Of a DNA stretch of 64,000 nucleotides, positions 1 through 11,140 are shown piece by piece; position 1 is the first letter of the stretch; each line of letters starts with the position of its first letter. The position numbers and the translations under genes are program-made. The notes under the pieces are model-generated. The model saw only the letters and a list, made by a program, of their open reading frames with translations. It had not been told where the DNA came from and searched no databases. The stretch spans positions 315,001 to 379,000 of the forward strand of contig CAJHZI010000183.1 of assembly GCA_905160935.1 (NCBI GenBank), written 5' to 3'. This DNA is from Enchytraeus crypticus (Eukaryota > Annelida > Clitellata > Enchytraeida > Enchytraeidae).

Positions 1-160
1 GTATTGTGTGGTTTCGAACATAATTAGTATTTAAACTATTTTTACCCAAATGCATAACCTTACATTGGTCGACTTTAGTATTGTGTGGTTTCGAACATAA
101 TTAGTATTTAAACTATTTTTACCCAAATGCATAACCTTACATTTATCAATATTGAATCTC
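1..160. repeat. 77-bp tandem duplication inside a LINE fragment
   Basis: The segment starting GTATTGTGTGGTTTCG at 1 begins again at 78 with near-perfect identity, so the period is 77 bp. The duplicated sequence is itself a decayed reverse-transcriptase fragment on the minus strand. The near identity suggests a recent local duplication. Confidence 0.85.
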
Positions 161-180
161 ATATGCCCAACTTCTTGTTT
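31..180 (-). pseudogene. CR1/Rex1-like reverse transcriptase fragment (LINE-D type)
   Basis: Minus-strand translation gives RFNIDKCKVMHLGKNSLN. This is the CR1-group RT segment that follows the catalytic palm, and it resembles MEFNAEKCRVMHIGNN of the longer copy at 1440-2612. Only about 30 codons are recognisable, and the tandem duplication scrambles it. A non-functional relic. Confidence 0.7.
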
Positions 181-639
181 AAAAATATTAAACGTCATAA
201 ATGTCATGAATAAATTGAAGCACACACAGTGTCTCAGTCTCTAGAGAACTGAAGCGAATTCTGTTAATAGGTACGCAAATCATCTTAAATTTTAGATTTC
301 TTAATATTTAATGAAATTATGTTTTAGCAAAATTTAGCATTAATAAGTATTCATCTCATTCAGATATTCTGACCTATCACACCTTAAAATTATATCAATA
401 GGCAAAAATGCTATATAGTGTCGCTCTGGTAATGACATATGATAGAAAAGGTTAGTAAAGAAACTTAGATACTAGACAATCGTTCCAGAGGTTTTTCCAG
501 ACAATCGTTCATAAGAAGTGCTTATTATTACAGATTCAGTTTCTAAAACTTTCAATGTTTTGTTTTCCTTTTCAACAAGTAAAGAACCTGCAACTTCCAG
601 CAAGGGATACCAAGGCCTTGGCTACTTAAGTTTACTTTC

Positions 640-720
640 ACAACAACAGCAACAATAGCTATTATTATTAGACTGCTACAGCAGTCAATGACAACATCGA
701 GTATCATCAGTGTTGTGCAC
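640..720 (-). repeat. Decayed LINE-B 3' tail
   Basis: Read on the minus strand it contains CTCGATGTTGTCATTGA and GTAGCAGTCTAATAATAA. This matches the LINE-B 3' end at 4150-4215 with several mismatches and short indels. No coding part remains. Confidence 0.6.
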
Positions 721-799
721 ATTACTGGTAAAATGTATCTAAATATATAGTTACTGGATACTTAAATAAAAAAGTACATAGTTACTCAATTTAGTAACT

Positions 800-895
800 T
801 TTAAATTAGTATTTAAACTATTTTTACCCAAATGCATAACCTTACATTTATCAATATTGAATCTCATATCCCCAACTTCTATTACCCTTCTATTA
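800..895 (-). pseudogene. Second CR1/Rex1-like RT fragment (LINE-D type)
   Basis: This repeats the 100-175 sequence almost exactly and again encodes RFNIDKCKVMHLGKNSLN on the minus strand. It is followed directly by a LINE-B tail on the opposite strand, so two relics abut here. Confidence 0.7.
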
Positions 896-924
896 TTGTA
901 TGACGTGATCTGGCAAAGTTTTAA

Positions 925-1155
925 ATCAGGACCTATCTTTTCCATCTCTGTTTTCCTTCCAATGTCCATAAGCAGCGACCTGCGCCTAAACCACCTTTTC
1001 TTTAACTCCCTTTACTTTGGACTGAATTTCTGCATTTTAGAATTTGCACCGTTTTTGGACCTTCCTTTTTTGCTCGCCGGCTTGATTTTGACTCAATTGT
1101 GCTCGATGTTGCCATTGACGACTGTAGCACTCTAATTACTATTATTATTATTTAA
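925..1155 (+). repeat. LINE-B 3' UTR, solo copy
   Basis: About 225 bp match the 3' UTR of the longer LINE-B copy at 3987-4215 at high identity, from the ACCTATCTTTTCCATCTC start through GACTGTAGCACTCTAATT and into ATT repeats. No ORF is attached, so this is a strongly 5'-truncated insertion. Confidence 0.85.
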
Positions 1156-1244
1156 TATTAATAATAAAAAATTAAAGAAAATAATATAAAATAATACTGA
1201 TACTATTTTTTTAAATTAATAAAAATAATAATAATAACAATTTG

Positions 1245-1345
1245 TGTACAACAATCATACCTGACAGCATCGAGCACTACTGAGGTAAATCCAAGCAGGT
1301 GAGCAAAAAGAAGGTTCAAAACGGTGTAAATTGTGCAAATGAACA
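1245..1345 (-). repeat. Decayed LINE-B 3' tail
   Basis: Minus-strand sequence carries ACCGTTTTGAACCTTCTTTT and AGTGCTCGATGCTGTCA, clearly related to the LINE-B tail. It is more diverged than the solo copy at 925-1155. Confidence 0.65.
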
Positions 1346-1439
1346 AGTAAGACATTTGAAAGCATTATTAAGGATAAAATAATTAGATTCTTGGAAGAAT
1401 ATAACTTAATTGGAAAGTATTAATTAATTAATTAATTAT

Positions 1440-2612
1440 TAATTAGTCAGCTTGGTTTTATTAGTGGGCGTTCTTGTTTAACTAATTTGGTATATTTTTT
1501 TAGAATATATTACAAAGGAAGTAGATAATGAAAATAGCATTGATATCTTATATCTAGGCTTTGCTAAAGCGTGTGATAAAGTTCCACATAAAAGATTATT
1601 TAGTAAGTTGGAAGCACATGGAATAACGGGCACACTTTTAAAGTGGATAGATAATTGGTTAAGTAATAGAAAACAAAGGGTGTGTGTCGAGGACGAGTTC
1701 TCGGAGTGGGCAGTAGTGAAGGGTGGTGGGCCTCAGGGCTCTGTTTTGGAACCTCTATTATTTTTGGTTTACATCAATGACATTGACATAGATATTGTAT
1801 CTAAATTTAGTAAATTCGCATATGATTCTAAAGTAGCAAAGATAGTAAACAACATTGAAGATGCTGAGATTTTAAAGTATGATATAAAAATATTACAGAA
1901 CTCGTCTAGGGATTGGCTAATGGAGTTCAATGCTGAGAAATGTAGAGTTATGCATATAGGGAATAATACTTTAGAAATTGAGTATACATTGAACAATATT
2001 AAAATAAAATCCACAAACAGTGAGAGGGATTTAGGAGTCTTTGTGGATAGCTCTTTTAAATTTAGTGAAAATTGCAATAAAGTTGTAAATAGTGCTATTT
2101 GTATATTAAAAATGATTAAAAGAACAATTGCATGTAGAAATAAAGATATTGTGATAAGGCTATATAAGGCTCTTGTACGGCCCAAACTTGAATACTGCGT
2201 TCAGGCTTGGTGCCCATATCTTAAGAAAGATATCGATAAATTAGAAAGGGTACAAGCCAGAGCAACAAGGCTGGTATTTGACTGTCAAAAACTTAGTTAT
2301 GAGAATAGATTAAAATTCGTAGGATTAACCTCTTTAAGTGAAAGAAGAACTAGAGGAGATTTAATAGAAGTTTTTAAGATACTCAAAGGCTTCAGCAAAG
2401 TTAACCATAGTATTTGGTTTAATTTATCAAACAATAGAAACACAAGGGGACATATTTATAAACGTAGTAAATGTAGAAGTAGACTAGATTTAAGGAAATT
2501 TTTCTTTAGTCAGAGAGTTCTAAATGCTTGGAATAGTTTGCCAAGCGAAATTGTGGAAGCAGAGTCAGTGAATGCTTTTAAAAATAAATATAATAAACAT
2601 AGGAACATGTAA
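1440..2612 (+). pseudogene. CR1/Rex1-like LINE reverse transcriptase, 5'-truncated (LINE-D)
   Basis: Translated pieces read LGFISGRSCLTNLVYF, then after a frameshift KEVDNENSIDILYLGFAKAC, then an open 334-codon stretch from 1608. Recognisable RT features are the GPQGSVLEPLLF block (motif B region), the ADD-box region degraded to FAYDSK, and the downstream NAEKCRVMHIG and RPKLEYCVQAWCPY blocks of CR1-group elements. The catalytic FADD/YADD box is lost, and motif A reads YLGFAKACDKV instead of an aspartate-containing YLDFAKAFDKV. It is therefore dead. There is no endonuclease domain. The open reading frame over 1 kb suggests a fairly recent insertion. Confidence 0.85.
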
Positions 2613-2629
2613 ATTAGATGCTAATTGCA

Positions 2630-4215
2630 TGTTCAGGGTTATACATACAAACAATACAGGCCTATATCTAATCTGTCATACATATGTAAGCTCACTCAAA
2701 GAATTGTTCTTCAGAGGCTTTCTACTCATCTCTCTTACAATGATCTATTTAATAAGCATCAAGCTGCTTATACTAAGCATCGTTCAACTGAAACGGTGCT
2801 TTTATCTGTGTGCAATTCTATTGTTAATGCCATGTGCACACAACGCTTAACTGGATTATGTATGCTTGAACTTTCGGCCGCTTTTGATACCATTGATCAC
2901 AATATTCTTCTGGAACGTCTTTCTTCCTGGTTTGGTGTTCGTGTAATTGTTCTTGATTGGTTTTCCTCCTATCTGAGAGATCGTTCTTTTAGTGGGAAAG
3001 TGATGGAGTACATCTCTTCGCCTTCTCACTTAAAGTATGGTGTGCCTCAAGGCTCCGTTCTTGGTCCTATCCTCTTTAACACCCCTAAGCACTCTAATCT
3101 CTTCTCATTCTCATTTCATTTCTTCTCTTCTCATTTGATCATGAACTATATGCTGATGACACTCACATGTACACTTGTTTCACCCCTAACTCCTATTCTA
3201 ATGCTGAAACCCTCCTGCAACAAAGTTTTCAGTCTATATCCTCTTGGATGTCTGCTAATTTCTTAGCACTTAATCTATCTAAGACTGAATTCTTGTTGGT
3301 CGGGACACTTCAACAGCTTCTGAAGTTGAATGGGAAAACTCTTTCGTTATCTTCGGATATTCAAATATCACCTGTTTCTTCTGTGAAAAATCTCGGTGTT
3401 ATCCTTGATAAACACCTAACCTTCCACGAACACAAAACTAAAACATCACAAGCATGTTTCTTCCATATCCGTGATCTTCGTCGAATACGTCCATATTTGT
3501 CACGTGAGACAGCTGCTACAATTGGTGCTGCTCTTGTGCAATCGAAGTTGGACTACTGCAATTCCCTGTTTTTAAATCTCCTTGGCTGTGAGATTGATCG
3601 GTTGCAGTTTGTTCAGAATTCCCTTGCGCGAGCAATTTTTTGTAGTTCCAAGTACTCACATGTTACGCCTATTTTGAAGTCTTTTGCACTGGCTAAAGAT
3701 TAAAGAGCGTATCATTTACAAAACAGCTTCGTTAACCTATAAGTCCATCACCATCCCTGGACAAACTTGTATGTCTCACTTGATTAAAGTGATGCAGCCT
3801 GCTATTACTCGGTCTTCTAAGTTAATTACTCTTTTGAGACCTAGCTTACCTTCACGCTCTAAGCTATCTAATCGTTTTTTCCAGCATGCTGCACCTCAGA
3901 TCTGGAATTCTCTTCCATCCAATCTTCGGAAATCTTCATTTGAATCACATCAGCCTTTGCTTTCCTATGAGCAGTTCCATTAGCAGTTGAAGACCTATCT
4001 TTTCCATCTCTCTTTTCCATCCAGTGTCCATGAGCAGCGACCTGTGCCTAAACCACCTTTTCTTTAACTCCCTTTACTTTGGACTGAATTTCTGGAATTT
4101 GGAATTTGCACCGTTTTTGAACCTTCTTTTTTCGCTCGCCGGGTTGATTTTGTCTCAATAGTGCTCGATGTTGTCATTGATGACTGTAGCACTCTAATTG
4201 TTGTTATTATTACAT
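2630..4215 (+). pseudogene. L2/CR1-like LINE, 5'-truncated with frameshifts (LINE-B)
   Basis: The RT starts at YRPISNLSYICKLTQR, passes HRSTETVLLSVCNSI and motif A LSAAFDTIDHN, then reaches GVPQGSVLGPILF near 3040-3080. The region that should contain YADD (about 3150) is out of frame and disrupted. The 3' part is spread over three frames (to 3703, then 3684-3983) with LDYCNSLF, PQIWNSLPSNLRKSS and a stop at about 3983. The 3' UTR runs to ATT repeats near 4215 and is shared with copies at 925, 7290-7870 (ORF part) and 43755. No endonuclease domain is present. It directly follows LINE-D. Confidence 0.85.
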
Positions 4216-5269
4216 AGGCTATGCCTATGTATAAATTTGGCATGTTGACATTAAGTCTGTATGATTTGATTAATACTAATTGGTTTTAGTTAAGAGCCTG
4301 ACGAGTCTTAAACAAGCATATAATTTCTTCCTGACTCTGTAATGTTATGTTATGTTAAATTTGAATATACACAAAATCACTCCAAAAAAAGAACTAAAGA
4401 AAAATCATGTTATAACGTCCTGGTCGCAATATTAATTGCAACTGCCTAAGGAATTGTTCATAGGAAAACTAAGGCCGATATTTATTGAAACGAAGACTTC
4501 CGAAGAGTAGATGGAAAAGAATTCATTTAACTAAGATCTAGGTATAGCATGCTGGAAAGAGCGATTCGTGGTTTAGAGTGTGTAATGAACACAAAGATCT
4601 TTAAAATAGGTAGATTTGGCATGACTGTTGTTTCAGCGATACCAGTTTTGTAACAAGAGCGACTTCATTTCCAGCATGCCCCATTTAATCGTGAGGGTAA
4701 ACAAAGCCCCTTTGTCTTATGTGTATTTAATAATTTCTGTAATTTCAGATTTATTTCACGATATTCGGCCTCTAAACGGTTTTAAGATAATGTAAGTTGC
4801 GCATTTGAGTATACAAATTCCAGAAATCTGGAAACTAAAGAACGGGGAATATCCTTTAAGAGATTTGAAATAAAATTAATTTGCATTTTGTATTATAAAA
4901 ATATGCACCCAATTAATAGGAACTCGTTTCAAATAACTTCTTGTCATGACGATATATTGGATAGATATGACGATAAAAGTGCTCTTAAAGTGTTTCATTA
5001 TCGTTCAAAAGCTTTAAAACTGTTAAACAACTTAATTATTTATGCCTTTAAATAACGAACAGCTGATATTGTTTACCTCTGGCTAGCAAAATTAGTTGTT
5101 GGTATCTCTGCAATTCTTGAACTCAATGTTTACAATTGTTGAGATTACCTTTAACATTTCTAGGGTTTTTCTTTATTCTATGAATGAACACGCCTTGTTC
5201 ACAATTTATGTATTAGGAAATCTATATTATAGAAAGAAAGCAAATTAATACAGCAGTTATTTATAAATA
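4216..5269. other. Non-coding stretch, nothing recognised
   Basis: AT-rich sequence with no convincing ORF, repeat match or RNA gene. TGTTATAACGTCC at about 4409 has the TGTTA start seen in some LTRs, but I found no matching second LTR. Confidence 0.4.
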
Positions 5270-6125
5270 ATAGGTGACGCGGGGTTTTTCCTACAAAGAT
5301 TTATAATAGATGATATAAGCCGAGGTTATAGGTGGGTATAGCTAGTTTATTACGCAGGGTATTTCCAAAGTGACGTCGCTGGCGCGTAAGTCTGCAAAGC
5401 AAGATGTGCTTTGATTGGACGAAGCCGATCGCTAGAATGGTGTATAAAGCGGCCGTCGATACATACAAAATCAGATTGGGTTCTGCGAGGTTCGTCTGCG
5501 CAGTAACTCAGGGAGGCCAGAACCTTCTACGCGAAAGTACTGGGAACCGAGGGAGGATAGTGTGATATCCTAATCCTAAGGTAAAAATACGATTAGTATA
5601 CAGAAATCTGATCTTCGTCTAGCCGAAACCTTTCAAGCTCGCTGGTTAGCCTAGGCTCGTAGCCCCCGGTATTTGTCTTGTTGTTGTGTCGATTTGTTGT
5701 ATTGTGGTGTTGGCGTCCCCCTGGGTAGGCCCAGGTAAGAGGCTGGTAGTCCACGGCGATACCCGGATCGAGTCCGTCTCTGCGGGTATTTGCTGAGCGC
5801 CTGGGTCGAGTGTGTCTCTGCAGGCGGGAGACAAGTATTCCACGGTATTACCCAGGTCGAGTCCGTCTCTGCGGGTATTTGCTAAGCGCCTGGGTCGAGT
5901 TCGTCTCTGCAGACGGGAGCAGGATTACCAATTACCAGTTGACCATCAACGAATTTCTCATCGACTACACGGAAGACCGATTACTACCTTCAGCAACGGC
6001 GACAGTAGAAACTACGGAAAGACCAAAGTAGGTAAAGAGATAGGGAAGAATAATTCTAGTCTAAAGGATATAGGGAAGAATTAATAGGGTAAAGAAGAAT
6101 AAAGTTCGTCGCAGTTAAAACAACC
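5270..6125 (+). mobile_element. Possible LTR/leader of a retroelement (tentative)
   Basis: This GC-richer block stands out from its surroundings. It has a TATA-like GTGTATAAAGC near 5441 and an AATAAA near 6098, then flows into an ORF on the plus strand. That order (promoter, poly(A) signal, ORF) is what an LTR plus leader would show. I cannot find a second LTR, a clear primer-binding site or any pol domain, so a host non-coding RNA or other gene remains possible. Confidence 0.3.
5745..5922 (+). repeat. 89-bp direct repeat, two copies
   Basis: GAGTCCGTCTCTGCGGGTAT occurs near 5770 and again 89 bp later. Within each copy the module GTCGAGT..GTCTCTGCA also recurs. The copies differ at only a few bases. 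The GC content is far above the flanks. Confidence 0.85.
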
Positions 6126-6159
6126 AATCATATAATTATCTACTATACCAGTTTGAAAA

Positions 6160-6340
6160 ACTAGGAAGCAGGGCAGAAACTCAAACCGTAATCGCCTAAA
6201 ATAACGCAGACGTGCAGACTTCCACTCCCGGTTCGGATCACCATATCACTTCGCCCCGAGAACCACGTACATTACGGAATAGAATCTATCAAGGGAGCAT
6301 GGCAGAAATTCAACCGTCATCGCCTAAATACGTAGAAGAC
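6160..6340 (+). repeat. Diverged tandem duplication (~130 bp period)
   Basis: GGCAGAAACTCAAACCGTAA at about 6173 is echoed by GGCAGAAATTCAACCGTCAT at about 6301. The following TCGCCTAAA..GACGTG..CTCCCG order is also preserved. The second copy overlaps the coding frame below. Confidence 0.65.
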
Positions 6341-6667
6341 GTGGAGTACGATTCTACTCCCGACTCGATCCAGCGTCGACGCAGTGCACCGGGTTCCCGA
6401 GAACCCAATAACGAAGTAGGCAAAGGGGGTTGGACCTTGGCCTACTCAGTCGGAATTGAACAAGAAAGGTCTATCGAGACGGATGATACCGGGAAAGAAG
6501 TATCATCCGAAGATGCATCAACTCGGTTCCTCCTGACAAGCGGTACCCTTAGTAAAACATTCGACGAAAAAGCTGTCGTCTCGAAGCACTGCTGGCCGGA
6601 GAGAGAGTACAGATGTAGACAACCGAACGAGGACGAACAGGCAGCAAGGCTGTTCACGACAGTGTGA
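6212..6667 (+). CDS. Unrecognised 151-codon ORF, possibly gag-like
   Basis: The ORF starts at ATG 6212, with a second in-frame Met at 6299. The product is hydrophilic and rich in Ser, Arg and Glu, including RRRSAPGSREPNN. It has no signal peptide, membrane segment or zinc knuckle that I can see. The diverged repeat at 6160-6340 covers its N-terminus. It follows the LTR-like block, so a fragment of a structural polyprotein is one option. A host exon or a chance frame is also possible. I do not recognise the family and assign no function. Confidence 0.3.
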   Translation: MQTSTPGSDHHITSPREPRTLRNRIYQGSMAEIQPSSPKYVEDVEYDSTPDSIQRRRSAPGSREPNNEVGKGGWTLAYSVGIEQERSIETDDTGKEVSSEDASTRFLLTSGTLSKTFDEKAVVSKHCWPEREYRCRQPNEDEQAARLFTTV

Positions 6668-6867
6668 TGATATTTAAGTTTGGTCTCACTAAGAGTAATT
6701 AATTTAGAAGACCGACTCGAATAACAAATCTGCAAGTCTGCATAACTTTAAGCAGGTACTTGAGACCTACAATTTTGTCTAGGGGTGGTGATAGGCTTAT
6801 AAATTCTAGTGTTAGAAGTTGTCTTGTAATTTGTAAATTATACTCTCTTTTACTTTTTAATCACAGC

Positions 6868-7016
6868 ATGCAAAGACTAAGGCTACGGCCAAGTTTAGCG
6901 CCCGCTTCGTGCTCAAATAGCATGTCAGTGACGGGGAAGACACTGGATTTGAACCATGCACACACTGATCCGCTGTTGAACAACTTACCAACAAGTCATC
7001 GGCCGGCTCAACCAAA
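6868..7016 (-). mobile_element. SINE-1 copy (tRNA-like)
   Basis: On the minus strand it runs from GTTGAGCCGGCCGATGACTT through the pol III B-box-like GGTTCAAATCC, then CCCGTCACTGACATG, into the family 3' end. The order matches the other SINE-1 copies. This subfamily has GTTGTTCAACAGCGGATC where others have ATTCGACCGCGGATC. Confidence 0.75.
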
Positions 7017-7289
7017 AAGACTGTAAAATCTACAAAAAGATTGTAGATATCAAATCCGAGTACTTTGAACTACACAAAATAGCCGCTTAATAGAACTCTG
7101 AACAAGCTGAAACCGATCAATCTCACAGCCAAGAAGATTTATAAATAGCCTTGGGAATTGCATTACTCCAACCTGGATTACATAACAATAATTCAGGTCG
7201 TAGTAGTAACGATCTCAAGTGACTAATATGGATGGACGAATTCGACGAATATCACGTGTAATGAAGAAGCATGCCTGTGAAGTTTTAGT

Positions 7290-7870
7290 TATTTGGTGCA
7301 AATGTTTTTACCGACAATAAAACCGAGATCCCTAACTGAAGAAATAATCCCGGGTGATGTTGTAATACCCAAGATAATGAAAGAATTTTCTCAGTCAGCT
7401 TCAGAACCAGTTGAGAGTCCCAAGAAACACAAGAATTCAGTCCTAGAAGGATCAAGTGCAAAGAAAATAGCAGACATCCCACAGGATCGATATAGACTGA
7501 AAAGATTGCTGCAGGATCCCTTCAGCAACAGAATAGGATTTGGAGGTGAAGCATGCGTGTAGTTAAGTGTCATTAGCATAGAGTTAACGAAAAGATACTG
7601 TGAAGAGATTAAAGAGCTTAAAGATGGGGTATAGAGATTGAAGAGGATAGGACAAAGATTAAGTTAATTGGCAAGAAGAAGTCTTGAGGCACACCACACT
7701 TTAGACGAGAAGGTGAAGAGCTCGATGTACTCCTTCATTTTCACACTAAAAGTACGATCAAAAGGATAGAAGGAACGCCAACCAAGAAAAATTCCACGAA
7801 TGCTAAACCAGGAAGATAGACTTCGCAGGAGAATTTTGTGATCAAATGTATCATACCAAATTACCAATTG
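7290..7870 (-). pseudogene. LINE-B RT fragment, frame-shifted
   Basis: Minus-strand pieces read YDTFDHKILLRSLSSWFS (motif A region, equal to AFDTIDHNILLERLSSWFG in the 2630 copy), then PNPILLLKGSCSNLFSLY and FFALDPSRTEFL. These match the 2630-3300 part of LINE-B in the same order but across two frames. It is a dead internal fragment. The plus-strand ORF at 7293-7562 is only its shadow. Confidence 0.8.
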
Positions 7871-8089
7871 TCTGCTTTTGTTCTAAACCAGTATTTTAAT
7901 AGATTATATCTATTAATGTCAATTTAGGCCTAATCAGGAAAAAGTGATTAATTAATATTAAAACACATTTACAAATGCACATATAGGTTTACTAGTGTAT
8001 TTTTTCGTTTTGTGCCTGGTGAAAAGAGCATTGAAACGTTTAAGTTAACCGTTTACGTATTTGTCTTCTTTTCGTATTCTTCTTCTTCT

Positions 8090-8690
8090 TTAAGTGCCGT
8101 GCCTGTTCCAAGCCTGGGCGGTCATCGTCATATTCCTCAATATGTCTCTGTTCATTGTTGCTCTGATCATCTCTGTTTCAGTTAACTGCATCCATTTGCT
8201 AAGACTCTTAATAAACGTCATTCGTTGTCGACCCTTGCATTTTCTTCCTTCTATTATTCCTGTCACTACGGTATTTTCAACTATTTTGTTCCGCATAATG
8301 TGTCCGAAAAATTTCATCTGTTGTCGTCGTATTCGGTTCAAAAGGTCACGACAAGTTGACATTCTTTGTAGAACATCTTCATTTTTAATGTGGTCTTTAT
8401 AAGATATACGCAGCATTCTTCTATAGAACCACATCTCTGTTGCCTCAAGTTTCGATTCCATTACAGAAGAGATTGTCCAAACTTCACTTCCATATAACAA
8501 TATTGGTTGAATGTAGCATTGAAGAAGTCTTTTTTTGGTATCAATTGATAATTCATGGCTTCTAAAAATCTTTGACATTCTGTTATATGCCTCCTTAGCC
8601 ATGGCTATTCTTCTGTTTATTTCCTTGTCACATTTCCCATTTTGATGAATAAGTGACCCTAAATATATGACTGATTCAACTTGTTTGAAT
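8090..8690 (-). pseudogene. LINE-E RT C-terminal fragment, 170 codons open
   Basis: The minus-strand product includes FKQVESVIYLGSLIHQNGKC upstream of the ATG, then RLLQCYIQPILLYGSEVW, KLEATEMWFYRRMLRISYKD and KFFGHIMRNKIVE. This is the post-palm C-terminus typical of a widespread invertebrate endonuclease-RT LINE group. I am unsure whether RTE or another clade. It retains no catalytic palm. It is the longest intact frame of this family here; relatives are at 10474, 13625 and 27070. Confidence 0.85.
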
Positions 8691-8700
8691 CAGTCATATC
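8666..8700. repeat. Fold-back palindrome at LINE-E 5' end
   Basis: ATATGACTGATTCAA is followed after 5 nt by its exact reverse complement, giving 15-bp arms. The inner arm belongs to the LINE-E coding frame, and the outer arm is an inverted copy of it at the 5' boundary of the fragment. Confidence 0.9.
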
Positions 8701-8704
8701 GCTT

Positions 8705-10165
8705 TTCGTATTATTCTCTGTTAAATAAATGAAGCGTTGAGCTTTTAAGGAAAATTTAGCCATTTCATGGTGTTGATTAGTGTTTACATAGATATAGGGT
8801 CATTCACTTGGAGAGAGAAAGCCACAAAATTTTACTTGTGGAGGCGCAAACCCACATATTGGAGTGAAGGCGTATTGTTGCAGTGTAATATAGTCTTTAC
8901 TCCTTTAGATAATTAATTATAAGCTGTATCAAAGTCCACGGGCAGCCAAATTACCGTGACGAGTTACTGAGCAGCTGTGGGCCATGTAATACTGGACAGT
9001 GTACAACTGCGCATGGGAGCGAGCATTAGCATTAGCAGACAGCTGAATGTCTCGCGGTTACAGTGTAGGGTTTGGTATAGTCAGTCGAAGCACTATCCGC
9101 CTTTAATGATTAATAATCTACCAACTTACTATGCTTAATACGACTTCATTTTATAGTTATAGTTAGTCGGCATAACAATTAGCACTGAGCGACTGAACGC
9201 TTAATCAATCTATTTAGCTGTAGGCCTACTTAATAAGATATAGGCTAAATCTATTTTGCTGTTCTTAATAGGACTTCATTATTTATAATGTTACTGATTT
9301 GTACTTAATTTTATTAATTGTACGTACTTCGGTGCAGTGTTTGGGATCTTTATACCGGTGATTGTTAATAATACTTGACAAATAGAAAACATCATAATTT
9401 TACGGGGCTTATAATTAATTTTCATATGAAAATAAAAAGAATTGGCAGTTTAGTTAATAAGAAAATTGTACAATGCGGCAGTTCATTATAATGGAATATA
9501 GTAGTCCTATTTAATTTCATGAATATAGGTCTACACTAGTATTGTAGGGGTGCTTAGTTTTAATGGCCTAGAATAGATTATAAAAACTATTCCAATACTT
9601 CTAACCACTTTAACCTCAAAGACGTTTAACCTAGACTATCAGGGAAGCATTAACTGTCATTGTTCAAATATACAGAAGGTATGCATGCGTAGCTTATATG
9701 ATCATTCACCAATGGGCAATGTTTTGGAAAATCTATTCAAGTCTGGTGTATAGGCCTACTTCAGTAACTATACAATACGTAGGCGTACACTTACTTTTTA
9801 TTATATTGTTCATTGAGTATTAAGGAAATAGCATTTATTTTGTAATATTTAAACAGTAATAATAACTATTATAACTTATGCAGTAAAATAGTGATTATAC
9901 CTGTTGAGACCCAGATACGTACTATTGAATAGCTAATATAGAGGCGTATATCACCGTTCCTTCTATGGAAATCAACCTCAACCATATATCAATCAATCAG
10001 TGCCAGCTTATTAACATCAATCGATTTAGATTTCATCGAAATTGCTATGCATGTTGCATACCACAATTGCCTATTGAATAATATGTTGAATAATTGTCGT
10101 TTGATTGGATTAGGAGAAATTTAAACTACGATAAACACAGCGCTAATTTTTATTTATTTAATTAT
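8705..10165. other. Non-coding stretch, nothing recognised
   Basis: AT-rich and without convincing ORFs. It contains two TAGGCCTA palindromes, near 9231 and 9750. I see no gene or full repeat. Confidence 0.4.
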
Positions 10166-10169
10166 CTCA

Positions 10170-10235
10170 CTCACTCATGCTCTCTCTCTCTCTCTCTCCC
10201 TCCCTCTCTCTTCTCTCACTCTCTTTCTCTCTCTT
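10170..10235. repeat. (CT)n microsatellite
   Basis: Interrupted CT dinucleotide run with CCCT and CACT interruptions. Confidence 0.9.
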
Positions 10236-10385
10236 GTTCTGAGTAATTTGTAAGGTACATATTCCATACATTCCAAGGAATATTCATAGTCGCATTGTGC
10301 TTTCTCACTGTACGTATATATAATATTAAATAGTACTCCATAGATCAAAAACTTAACTCTCCAAAAAGGGCTATTCTATGTCAAA

Positions 10386-10414
10386 ATCTTTTGTAGCTTA
10401 TTGCTACAAAAGAT
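10386..10414. repeat. 12-bp inverted repeat, 5-nt loop
   Basis: ATCTTTTGTAGC is followed after TTATT by GCTACAAAAGAT, a perfect hairpin about 60 bp upstream of a LINE-E fragment. Confidence 0.85.
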
Positions 10415-10473
10415 ATATTATTTGTGAGGCGGTTTCCAGTTGCCTCCATCAGTTCTTGCTCTAGTCGCCTCAT

Positions 10474-10686
10474 ATGTCAAGAGCAGCTTATGGTTGGTCT
10501 AATTTTCAGTGTCCCGTGATACTTTTAACAAAAATTCTGCAGAAAGACACAAAGATAAAGATAGTGGAAGCCATGGTATTGACCATGCTATTATATGGAT
10601 GTGAAGCATTAACCTTAAGGGAAGAAGGTATTATGAAACTAGAGGCATTGGAATTGTGGATATGGCTCCATAGATCAGTGAATTAA
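10474..10686 (+). pseudogene. LINE-E RT C-terminal fragment
   Basis: The 70-codon frame contains LLTKILQKDTKIKIVEAM, LTMLLYGCEALTLREEG and KLEALELWIW. These align with LLYGSEVW..KLEATEMWFYRR of the 8090 copy. It ends abruptly after WLHRSVN. The 12-bp hairpin at 10386-10414 lies just upstream, and a repeat-Z piece follows. Confidence 0.75.
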
Positions 10687-10800
10687 TCCCTTCATAATAG
10701 CTATACCTTATTCACAACTTAATGTAGCCTATAGCTTGCGAATAATATGACTTCTGAAGTGGTTTCCCATTGCATTCCACAATTTTTGTCAAATCGCCTC
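10682..10800. repeat. Repeat-Z fragment
   Basis: Contains TTAATCCCTTCATAATAGCT, TTAATGTAGCCTATAGCTT and GAAGTGGTTTCCCATTGC. All are found in the same order at 14540-14680 and (inverted) at 42330-42440. It has no coding capacity. Confidence 0.7.
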
Positions 10801-10867
10801 TTACGAAGCGTGCAGTTTGCGGTTTATCTATTCTTTAGTGTCCCGAACATAACACGGGACACCGTAT

Positions 10868-10949
<82 letters not shown>

Positions 10950-11140
10950 GAATATATATATATATATGTATATATATATGTATATATATATATAAACATA
11001 AATATATAATATTCAATATAAATAATACTAACTTTATACATTATATGCTTATATTATATTATATATATATATATATAAATATAATATATATACTGTATAT
11101 ATATATATATACACAAATTATACATGTATATTGGTAGGCT

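Noticed and set aside
8094..8402. Plus-strand 102-codon ORF
   Set aside because: Antisense of the LINE-E reverse transcriptase frame.
10747..11041. Tyr/Ile-rich ORFs
   Set aside because: Translations of the TA microsatellite.
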